From NCBI GenBank assembly GCA_023418595.1, contig JAEZZI010000026.1, positions 1 to 64,000 of the forward strand: 64,000 bases of DNA, given 5' to 3'. Each line of letters begins with the position of its first letter. Within the stretch, counting starts at the first letter, position 1. The notes below the pieces were generated by a model, which saw only the letters and a list, made by a program, of their open reading frames with translations, was not told where the DNA came from and made no database searches. The translations under genes were made by a program, and so were the position numbers. Of the stretch, positions 26,390-33,620 are shown piece after piece. Source of the DNA: Pseudomonadota bacterium. Its GTDB lineage: Bacteria; Pseudomonadota; Alphaproteobacteria; Sphingomonadales; Sphingomonadaceae.

Positions 26390-27685
26390 GTGACCGCCAC
26401 CATCTATGCGGTGTCGAGTGGCGCGCCCCCGGCGGCGATCGCGGTCGTCCGGATCAGTGGGCCCAGGGCGATCGACGCCGCCGAAAGGCTAATGACACAC
26501 ATTCCCGACCCGCGCGTTCCCGCGTTGCGGCGACTGACGGATGCGGACACCGGCGATATGCTCGACCGGGCGCTGGTCCTGAGGTTCGATGCGCCCGCCA
26601 CTGCCACGGGCGAGAATCTGGTCGAATTGCACCTCCACGGGGGCAGGGCGGTGGTCGCCGCGGTGCTCGGCGCGTTATCGAAGATCGACGGTCTTTGCGA
26701 AGCCGAACCCGGAGAGTTCACGCGTCAGGCATTGACCAACGGCCGGATCGACCTGACCGAAGCCGAAGGGCTGGGCGACCTGCTCGCGGCAGAGACCGAA
26801 AGCCAGCGTCGCGCGGCGATCACTGCCGCCGAGGGCGCGATCGGACGACTGGTCGATGGCTGGGCGGCGCGCGCGCTCGCGCTGTCGGCGCGCGCGGAGG
26901 CTCAGATCGACCACAGCGACGAGGATGACGTCGGCGATGTGGGCGACTTGCCCGTGATCCGCCGCGACATGGCGGCGTTGGCGTCGGAAATCGCGGCGGT
27001 GCTGGCCGAACCCCCGGTCGAACGGCTGCGCGACGGCATCCGCGTGGTGCTTGCGGGGCCACCCAACAGCGGCAAATCGACGTTGCTCAATCGTCTGATC
27101 GGGCGCGATGTCGCGATCGTCTCGCCGATTGCGGGCACCACCCGAGATCGGATCGAAGCGCCGGTGTCGCGCGACGGCATCGCCTATCTTTTCACCGATA
27201 CGGCTGGTTTGCGCGAAGCAGGGGATGACGCAATCGAGGCGATCGGCATGGACCGAGCGCGCGAGGCGGTTGAGACCTCGGACATCGTATTGTGGTTGGG
27301 CGACGACGATCCGCCGCCAGTCGACGGCCCGGTGATGATCGCTCTCCATGCACGCAGCGACCTTATTAAGCGAAAGGGAACGGGGGGTAACCGACTGGCT
27401 TTGTCGGCCGAAACCGGCGAGGGGATGGATGCCTTGTGGCGGGTGATCCAGCAAGCCGCCGAGTCGCGTTTGCCGACGCTCGATCGGCCTGCACTCAACG
27501 CGCGCCAACGTGTCTTGGCTGGCGATGCTCGAGACTGGCTCAACTCCGGCATCGCAGAGCACGATGTCATTCTGATCGGTGAATCGCTCCGCGCTGCCCG
27601 TGCCGCGTTCGACCGCATTACCGGCCGCGCCGATGTCGAAGCAATGCTTGATTCGCTCTTTTCGCGCTTCTGCATCGGTAAATAG
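26390..27685 (+). CDS. mnmE: tRNA uridine-5-carboxymethylaminomethyl(34) synthesis GTPase MnmE
   Basis: A 431-residue enzyme that, with MnmG, modifies the wobble uridine of several tRNAs. The N-terminal formyl-THF-binding domain starts TIYAVSSGAPPAAIAVVRISG. The G domain inserted in the helical domain has G1 GPPNSGKSTLLN near residue 223 and G3 DTAGLRE. The C-terminus ends in the catalytic FCIGK. The start is GTG at 26390. It leads the mnmE-mnmG-rsmG-parA-parB block. Confidence 0.96.
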   Translation: MTATIYAVSSGAPPAAIAVVRISGPRAIDAAERLMTHIPDPRVPALRRLTDADTGDMLDRALVLRFDAPATATGENLVELHLHGGRAVVAAVLGALSKIDGLCEAEPGEFTRQALTNGRIDLTEAEGLGDLLAAETESQRRAAITAAEGAIGRLVDGWAARALALSARAEAQIDHSDEDDVGDVGDLPVIRRDMAALASEIAAVLAEPPVERLRDGIRVVLAGPPNSGKSTLLNRLIGRDVAIVSPIAGTTRDRIEAPVSRDGIAYLFTDTAGLREAGDDAIEAIGMDRAREAVETSDIVLWLGDDDPPPVDGPVMIALHARSDLIKRKGTGGNRLALSAETGEGMDALWRVIQQAAESRLPTLDRPALNARQRVLAGDARDWLNSGIAEHDVILIGESLRAARAAFDRITGRADVEAMLDSLFSRFCIGK

Positions 27686-27687
27686 CG

Positions 27688-27703
27688 CGTTCCACGTGGA
27701 ACA
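27688..27703. other. parS-like ParB binding site 1
   Basis: CGTTCCACGTGGAACA contains a perfect 14-bp palindrome (27689-27702). Compared with the general parS consensus TGTTTCACGTGAAACA it differs at three positions, two of which are a matched pair that keep the symmetry. It lies in the short mnmE/mnmG gap, 4.3 kb from parA's end and about 6.5 kb from the proposed oriC, the expected location for a chromosomal parS. Confidence 0.85.
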
Positions 27704-27742
27704 GTTTTGACGATCGCGCGGCTTTCGGTTAGCGCGAGGACC

Positions 27743-29578
27743 ATGACCTCATTCGACGTGATCGTGATCGGCGGCGGCCACGCCGGGACCGAAGCGGCTG
27801 CCGTTGCGGCGCGGTGCGGCGCGCGCACCGCGTTGGTCAGCTTCGATGTTAGCAAGGTTGGGGCGATGTCGTGCAACCCGGCGATCGGCGGATTGGGGAA
27901 GGGGCATCTTGTCCGCGAGGTCGATGCGTTCGACGGGTTGATGGCGCGCGCCACCGATGCGGCGGGCATCCATTATCGGATGCTCAATCGGTCGAAAGGG
28001 AGCGCCGTACAAGGCCCGCGCGTTCAGGCGGATCGGACCCGCTATGCTGCCGCGATTCAGTCGATGCTGGCTGCACAGCCCGGATTGACGGTGGTCGAGG
28101 GCGAGGCCGCGGCGCTCCGCCTGTCGGGTGGCCGGATCACAGGGATCGACCTTTCGAACGGTACATCGCTCGAAGCACCATCGGTCATCCTCGCGACCGG
28201 CACCTTTCTTTCGGGACGTATTTTTCGCGGCGACTTCCGCGCCGAGGGCGGGCGGGTCGACGAACGCGCTGCCACCCGGCTAGGAGTTCAGCTGCGTGAC
28301 CTGGGCCTGCCGATCGCGCGATTGAAGACCGGCACGCCGCCGCGAATCGATGGCCGGACGATCGACTGGGCCGCGTTGGAGGAGCAGCCTTCGGATACCG
28401 ATCCCTGGACCATGTCGGCGATGACGACCCATCGTCCTTTGCCGCAGTTGCGCTGCGCGATCACGCGCACCAATGTAGCGACTCACGACATCATCCGCGC
28501 ATCGCTCGATCGGTCGCCGCTGTTCTCTGGTGCGATCGGCGCGCAGGGGCCGCGCTATTGCCCCTCCATCGAGGACAAGATTCACCGCTTCGCCGATCGC
28601 GACGGGCATCAGATATTCCTCGAACCCGAGGGCCTCGACACCCATCTCGTCTATCCCAACGGTATTTCGACGTCATTGCCCGACGATGTTCAGGACGCGA
28701 TGATTCGCTCGATCGCCGGGCTGGAACAGGCCGCAATCGCCACCCACGGCTATGCGGTCGAATATGATCATGTCGATCCGCGCGCGCTGTCCGCAGGGCT
28801 CGAATACCGCGCGACACCCGGTCTGTTCTGCGCAGGCCAAATCAACGGCACGACCGGGTATGAGGAAGCGGCAGGGCAGGGCCTGATCGCGGGTCTTAAC
28901 GCCGCCGCGCATGCGCTGGGTCGCGCGCCGACGATCCTCGACCGCGCCAGCAGCTATCTTGGCGTGATGATCGACGATCTGATCCTGCAAGGCGTCACCG
29001 AACCCTATCGCATGCTGACCGCCCGTGCCGAGTTCCGCCTTCGCCTCCGTGCCAACAATGCGGAGACACGTCTGGGCGAGATTGCTGCGACCGCCGGTGC
29101 GCTAGGCGATGCACGACGCGCCCACCAGCAGCGCCACGCCGCCGCGCTTGATGCGGTTCGCGACGACCTCGCCGCCCGTCACGGCGTCACCGATTTGATC
29201 GAACGCGGAGCGTCGCTTTCCGCCGACGGCGCTACCCGCACCGGCTGGGACTGGCTACGCTTCCCCGGCGTCGAGCCAACCCACCTGATCGACCCCGATC
29301 ACCACGATCGCGCTGCGCTCGACGAAGTGGTCGAGGATGCGCGCTACGCCCCCTATCTCGACCGCCAGGCCAGCGAAGTCGATGCCTTGCGCGCCAATGA
29401 TGCCGTCTCGCTCGCCGCCATCGACGACTGGTCGGCCATCCCCGGCCTGTCGCGCGAGATGGTCGAGCGGCTGGGCCTTGCCCGGCCCGAAACGCTGGGT
29501 GCGGCGGCACGGGTCCGCGGCGTCACGCCCGCGGCGCTGTCCGCCATCCTGCTCCATAGCCGCAAGCGCGCCGCATGA
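27743..29578 (+). CDS. mnmG: tRNA uridine-5-carboxymethylaminomethyl(34) synthesis enzyme MnmG
   Basis: A 611-residue FAD enzyme, partner of MnmE in tRNA wobble-uridine modification. The dinucleotide motif GGGHAGTEAA is at residues 8-17. SCNPAIGGLGKGHLVREVDAFDG and the later GQINGTTGYEEAAGQGLIAG near residue 370 are invariant family blocks. The ATG at 27743 follows a GAGGA; a TTG-type start 36 bases upstream is less likely. Its stop overlaps the rsmG start (ATGA). Confidence 0.96.
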   Translation: MTSFDVIVIGGGHAGTEAAAVAARCGARTALVSFDVSKVGAMSCNPAIGGLGKGHLVREVDAFDGLMARATDAAGIHYRMLNRSKGSAVQGPRVQADRTRYAAAIQSMLAAQPGLTVVEGEAAALRLSGGRITGIDLSNGTSLEAPSVILATGTFLSGRIFRGDFRAEGGRVDERAATRLGVQLRDLGLPIARLKTGTPPRIDGRTIDWAALEEQPSDTDPWTMSAMTTHRPLPQLRCAITRTNVATHDIIRASLDRSPLFSGAIGAQGPRYCPSIEDKIHRFADRDGHQIFLEPEGLDTHLVYPNGISTSLPDDVQDAMIRSIAGLEQAAIATHGYAVEYDHVDPRALSAGLEYRATPGLFCAGQINGTTGYEEAAGQGLIAGLNAAAHALGRAPTILDRASSYLGVMIDDLILQGVTEPYRMLTARAEFRLRLRANNAETRLGEIAATAGALGDARRAHQQRHAAALDAVRDDLAARHGVTDLIERGASLSADGATRTGWDWLRFPGVEPTHLIDPDHHDRAALDEVVEDARYAPYLDRQASEVDALRANDAVSLAAIDDWSAIPGLSREMVERLGLARPETLGAAARVRGVTPAALSAILLHSRKRAA

Positions 29579-30195
29579 CCGAGGACGAGGCCCGGCAGTG
29601 GATTGTCGATCGCTTCGGCGTCGCGCGTGAAGCGAAGCTCGCCGCCTTCGTCGCGCTGTTGACCACCGAATCGCAGCATCAGAATCTCGTCTCGAATTCC
29701 AGCATCGGTGAAATCTGGGCGCGGCACATCGTCGATTCGGCACAACTCCTGACGTTCGCAGATACCACCGCGTCTGACGGCTTGTGGGTCGACATCGGGA
29801 CCGGCGCGGGTCTGCCTGGCATCGTCATCGCCATCCTGCGCGATGCCCTGATCATGATGGTTGAACCGCGCCGAAAGCGCGTCGATTTCCTAGATCGCTG
29901 TATCGAAGATTTGCAACTCACTCACGCCACCACATCGCTCGCTAAAGTCGAAGCGATCGAACCGCGCGCAACCGCCTTCATCAGCGCCCGCGCCGTCGCC
30001 GCGCTGCCGACGCTGTTCGCCAACGCCCACCACCTGTCCGATAAAGACACCGTCTGGCTGCTTCCCAAGGGGCAATCCGCGCAATCGGAGGTGGATGAAG
30101 CGCGCAAGGCGTGGCAAGGTTCGTTTCACGTGGAACAGAGCATCACCCATCCCGATTCAAAAATCGTGGTCGCCCAAGGGGTGCGCCGCCGATGA
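29575..30195 (+). CDS. rsmG: 16S rRNA (guanine(527)-N7)-methyltransferase RsmG
   Basis: A 206-residue SAM enzyme that methylates G527 of 16S rRNA. The motif VDIGTGAGLPGIVIA is near residue 63, followed by MVEPRRKRVDFLDR. The 3' end carries a parS-like site inside codons for GSFHVEQS. Start and stop overlap mnmG and parA by 4 bp each, so all three are translationally coupled. Loss of RsmG gives low-level streptomycin resistance in other bacteria. Confidence 0.94.
   Translation: MTEDEARQWIVDRFGVAREAKLAAFVALLTTESQHQNLVSNSSIGEIWARHIVDSAQLLTFADTTASDGLWVDIGTGAGLPGIVIAILRDALIMMVEPRRKRVDFLDRCIEDLQLTHATTSLAKVEAIEPRATAFISARAVAALPTLFANAHHLSDKDTVWLLPKGQSAQSEVDEARKAWQGSFHVEQSITHPDSKIVVAQGVRRR
30122..30137. 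other. parS-like ParB binding site 2, inside rsmG
   Basis: CGTTTCACGTGGAACA matches parS TGTTTCACGTGAAACA at 14 of 16 positions and differs from site 1 at one base. It is embedded in rsmG codons, 70 bp upstream of the parA start, where it could also influence parAB expression through ParB. Confidence 0.85.
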
Positions 30196-30971
30196 TCGTC
30201 GTCACGATCGCCAATCAAAAGGGTGGGGTGGGCAAGACCACCACGGCGATCAATGTCGCGACCGCGCTCGCCGCCACCGGATCGCGGGTGCTGCTGATCG
30301 ACCTTGATCCTCAGGGCAATGCTTCGACGGGGCTCGGCGTCGCGCGTGGAGAGCGCGATAAATCCTCCTACGAACTGCTGATCAGCGACCTCACCGCCGA
30401 CGAAGCAGCAATCCCCACCAACGTCCCCGGCCTCGACATCGTGCCCGCCACCGTCGACCTGTCGGGCGCGGAGATTGAGCTGATCGATTTCGAAGCGCGC
30501 ACCCACCGCCTCGATCGCGCGCTCTCGCGTGGTGCCGACCGCTGGGACGTCGTGCTGATCGACTGTCCACCATCGCTCGGCCTGCTCACCGTCAACGCGA
30601 TGGTCGCGTCGCATTCGCTGCTCGTGCCGCTGCAATGCGAATTCTTCGCGCTTGAGGGGTTGAGCCAGCTGCTCGGCACCGTCGACCGCATCCGCACCCG
30701 CTTCAATCCCGGTCTGTCGATCCTGGGCGTGGTCCTCACCATGTACGACCGCCGCAACCGCCTGACCGATCAGGTGTCCGACGATGTCCGCGCGGTGCTC
30801 GGCAAGGTCGTGTTCGAAACCGTCATCCCGCGCAACGTCCGGCTGTCGGAGGCACCCAGCCACGGCATGCCCGCGCTGATCTACGACCATCGCTGTGCGG
30901 GGTCGGAGGCCTATATCGCGCTGGCCCGCGAACTCATCCATCGACTCCCCAAATCTGCGAAGGCGGCATGA
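30192..30971 (+). CDS. parA: chromosome partitioning ATPase ParA
   Basis: A 259-residue Soj-type ParA. The deviant Walker A KGGVGKTTTAINVA is at residues 10-23, the switch DLDPQGNAST follows, and VLIDCPPSLGLLTVNAM contains the Walker B. It binds DNA nonspecifically as an ATP dimer and drives segregation of ParB-parS complexes. The ATG at 30192 overlaps the rsmG stop. The ParA stop overlaps parB (ATGA), so stoichiometry is likely kept by coupling. Confidence 0.96.
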   Translation: MIVVTIANQKGGVGKTTTAINVATALAATGSRVLLIDLDPQGNASTGLGVARGERDKSSYELLISDLTADEAAIPTNVPGLDIVPATVDLSGAEIELIDFEARTHRLDRALSRGADRWDVVLIDCPPSLGLLTVNAMVASHSLLVPLQCEFFALEGLSQLLGTVDRIRTRFNPGLSILGVVLTMYDRRNRLTDQVSDDVRAVLGKVVFETVIPRNVRLSEAPSHGMPALIYDHRCAGSEAYIALARELIHRLPKSAKAA

Positions 30972-31885
30972 GCGACACCGACAAGACCCGCACCAAAACC
31001 CGTCCCGGCCTGGGCCGCGGATTGAGCGCATTGCTCGGCGATGGCGGCGTGGTCGAAGAAAATGAACGCGGCCACGAACCGGCGCAGAATCTGCGCACCA
31101 TGCCGGTCAGTGCGCTCGCGCCGCATCCCGGACAGCCGCGCCGTCATTTCGACGAGGATGCGCTGGACGAACTTGCCGCGTCGATCGCCGCGCACGGCAT
31201 CATCCAGCCGATCGTCGTGCGTCCGCGCGGCAAAGGCTATCAGATCATTGCCGGCGAGCGTCGCTGGCGCGCCGCCCAGCGCGCGCGCCTCCACGAAGTC
31301 CCGGTGGTCGTCCGCGAACTCGCCGATACCGAGACGCTGGAAATCGCGCTCGTCGAGAATATCCAGCGTCAGGATTTGAACGCGATCGAAGAGGCTCAGG
31401 CGTATAAGAAGCTGATCGTCGAGTTCGACCACAGCCAGGAAGCGCTGGGCAAAATCGTCAACAAATCGCGTAGCCATGTTGCCAACCTGTTGAGATTGCT
31501 CGATCTTCCTGATCCGGTTCAGGCGATGGTGATCGCGGGCGACCTGTCGATGGGCCATGCCCGCGCGCTGATCGGTGCCCCCGATGCCGAACGGCTCGCC
31601 ATCCGCGTGCGCGACGAGGGCCTGTCCGTGCGCGACACCGAAAAGCTCGCCCGCAACGCCAAGCCCGAATCGAATCGTCGCGAACGCCAGCCGAGTTTCG
31701 ATCATGGCCGCGCCGATTTTTCGCGTGACGCCGACATCGCCGCGCTCGAACAGCAATTGGGCGACGTGCTGGGCCTGAAAGTCCGCATCGCGCATGGTGA
31801 CAAGGGCGGCACGCTGACGCTGAACTACGCCACGCTCGACCAGCTCGACATGGTCTGCCAGCGGCTGAGCGGCGAGATTATCTGA
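30968..31885 (+). CDS. parB: chromosome partitioning protein ParB
   Basis: A 305-residue Spo0J-type ParB/CTPase. The basic N-terminus RPGLGRGLSALLGDGG includes the ParA-activating segment. The CTP-binding region holds QPIVVRPRGKGYQIIAGERRWRAAQRA (arginine patch GERRWRAA near residue 95). ENIQRQDLNAIEEAQAY, then the helix-turn-helix (LGKIVNKSRSHVANLLRLLDLP), recognise parS. A C-terminal dimerisation domain ends the protein. Two palindromic repeats follow it. Confidence 0.96.
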   Translation: MSDTDKTRTKTRPGLGRGLSALLGDGGVVEENERGHEPAQNLRTMPVSALAPHPGQPRRHFDEDALDELAASIAAHGIIQPIVVRPRGKGYQIIAGERRWRAAQRARLHEVPVVVRELADTETLEIALVENIQRQDLNAIEEAQAYKKLIVEFDHSQEALGKIVNKSRSHVANLLRLLDLPDPVQAMVIAGDLSMGHARALIGAPDAERLAIRVRDEGLSVRDTEKLARNAKPESNRRERQPSFDHGRADFSRDADIAALEQQLGDVLGLKVRIAHGDKGGTLTLNYATLDQLDMVCQRLSGEII

Positions 31886-31898
31886 CGTTCCTCAGAGT

Positions 31899-31979
31899 CT
31901 CTCGCTCAGGCTGAGCTTGTCGAAGCCGGATGTGGGGCCTCCCCCGAACAGGCTTCGACAAGCTCAGCCTGAGCGAGAG
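31899..31979. repeat. REP-like palindrome, perfect 29-bp arms
   Basis: Arms 31899-31927 (CTCTCGCTCAGGCTGAGC...) and 31951-31979 are exact inverted copies separated by 23 bases. This is the best member of the TTCGACAAGCTCAGCCTGAGC family in the window. It follows parB by 13 bp. Confidence 0.88.
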
Positions 31980-32001
31980 GGGGACTGCCGGGCCAAAAGC
32001 T

Positions 32002-32078
32002 CCGTTTGTTTCGGGCGAAGTCGAGAAACGCTCGCTTGCGCTTGATCCGCGTTTTTCGACTTCGCTCGAAACGAACGG
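32002..32078. repeat. palindromic repeat, CCGTTCGTTTCGAGCG family
   Basis: Arms at 32002-32030 and 32050-32078 pair over 29 bp with about three mismatches, and resemble the repeat at 9104-9184. It stands in tandem with the preceding REP-like element between the convergent parB and holA genes. Confidence 0.78.
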
Positions 32079-32106
32079 GGAAGAGGCGGGGAGGGGCAAC
32101 AGACCC

Positions 32107-33120
32107 CTAACGCAACCGCGCCACCGCCCGCGCCAGCACCACCACCGCCTGTTCGGCGACCACCGGCCCGGCATTGCCGCTCGCCATCACCGCGCGTTCG
32201 GCTTCGCGCAGCCGTTCAAGCCCACGCGCCAGATGCGCCGAGTCCCAGCGCCTTATTGCCCGCGCGGTGGCCTCTTTTTCTTTCCAGAATACCCGCGCCA
32301 GCACCTGATCGGCGGACGCGCCGCCCTCGATCTGAACCCGCATATCCGCCAGTGAAATCAATCGTTTGCCCATCTGGCGCAGCAGCGGCACCGGCGACGT
32401 GCCCGCACCGATCAGCGTGCGCATTTCCTCGCCCAACTTCGCGGCGTCGCCCGCCACCAGCGCTTCGATCGCGCCGCCGAACTCGCCTTCGTCGATGACC
32501 GCGCTGATCTCGCCCAGCACCGCCGCATCGGCTTCCCTGGGGCGGTCGGGACCGGCGTCGAGATACAATGCCAGCTTCTCCACCTCGCGGGTGATGATCG
32601 TGCGATCCGCGCCGCACCCGCGCGCCAGCGTGTCGGCGGCATCGGGAGTCAGGCGAATCCCGTGATCGCGCGCGATCCCTGCCGCCAGCTTGGCCGCATC
32701 CGGTCCCTCGGGCAGATAGAGCGCCGCCGCCATCGCCCCCGGCGCGCCCTGCGCCAGCTTCACGATCTTGGCGGTGTTGCGCACCGCGGGCGCGATCGCC
32801 ACCACCGGATTGCCCGCGCGGTCGGCGTTGAGGAGCAGCGTGAACGCCTCGAGCGATTCCTCGCCCGCCGCGCTGACGCGGATATAGCGACGCTCGCCGA
32901 ACAGCGACATCGACGCGGCTTCGTCGGCCAGCACGCCGGGGCGACCCTTGAGCGTCGCACCGTCCAGATCGACGCGCTCCGCCTCCGTGCCCAGCGCGCG
33001 TCCCAGCAGGTCCGCCAGCTCGTTCGCTGCGGCTTCGTCAGGTCCGTGGAGCAGGTATAGCCGGATATCCTCGGGCGGCTTTTGCAGCCGGGCGCGGACT
33101 TCGTGGGCTTTGGCCTTCAC
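32107..33120 (-). CDS. holA: DNA polymerase III subunit delta
   Basis: A 337-residue clamp-loader subunit that opens the sliding clamp. It has RLYLLHGPDEAAANELADLL near the N-terminus, LFGERRYIRVSAAG (the family RR-hydrophobic block) and RDHGIRLTPDAADTLARGCGADR in the middle. There is no active P-loop, as expected for delta. The GTG start overlaps the lptE stop (GTGA). The leuS-lptE-holA operon is conserved in alphaproteobacteria. Confidence 0.92.
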   Translation of the reverse strand: MKAKAHEVRARLQKPPEDIRLYLLHGPDEAAANELADLLGRALGTEAERVDLDGATLKGRPGVLADEAASMSLFGERRYIRVSAAGEESLEAFTLLLNADRAGNPVVAIAPAVRNTAKIVKLAQGAPGAMAAALYLPEGPDAAKLAAGIARDHGIRLTPDAADTLARGCGADRTIITREVEKLALYLDAGPDRPREADAAVLGEISAVIDEGEFGGAIEALVAGDAAKLGEEMRTLIGAGTSPVPLLRQMGKRLISLADMRVQIEGGASADQVLARVFWKEKEATARAIRRWDSAHLARGLERLREAERAVMASGNAGPVVAEQAVVVLARAVARLR

Positions 33121-33620
33121 TGGACCTCGGCGCGCCGCGCATAGAGCGCGAGCCGGGCAACGATCTGGTCGGCGACGATCCCCGACAGGCGTTCGAGCGC
33201 GGTGCGTTCCGCCGCGATCGTCGCATATTCCGAATCGACCACGTCGATTCCGGCGTCGGAACCTGCGGTATCGTCGATCAGCACCACGCCGCTCGCCGCA
33301 TCCACCAGCTGGTAACGCGCGCGCAGTGTCCGCCGCTCGCGCGAAATGCTGTCGTCGCGCCGCGTGCCCAGCCCGGTGATTTGGTCGTCGAGCACGATAT
33401 CCAGCCGGTATCGCGGCCCCGACCCTTGCGGCACCGCACCCAGCCGGTCGCGCAACGCCTGGGTCACCAGCCAGCCCGATTGCCCCTGGATCGGCGCGAC
33501 ATCGACATCGCCCAGCACCGCGCGCGCACTCGCCCCCTGCGGCCCGCCATAAAGTGGCTGAAGCCCGCACGCGGTCAGGGTAGGGGCGGCAAGCGCGATC
33601 AGGATCACGGCGCGCTTCAT
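33117..33620 (-). CDS. lptE: LPS assembly lipoprotein LptE
   Basis: A 167-residue outer-membrane lipoprotein with lipobox LTAC in MKRAVILIALAAPTLTACGLQPLYGG. The GLQPLYGG immediately after the modified cysteine is a strong LptE hallmark in this class. LptE plugs the LptD barrel and helps insert lipopolysaccharide or glycosphingolipid carriers into the outer membrane. Its ATG overlaps the leuS stop by 4 bp. Confidence 0.9.
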   Translation of the reverse strand: MKRAVILIALAAPTLTACGLQPLYGGPQGASARAVLGDVDVAPIQGQSGWLVTQALRDRLGAVPQGSGPRYRLDIVLDDQITGLGTRRDDSISRERRTLRARYQLVDAASGVVLIDDTAGSDAGIDVVDSEYATIAAERTALERLSGIVADQIVARLALYARRAEVQ

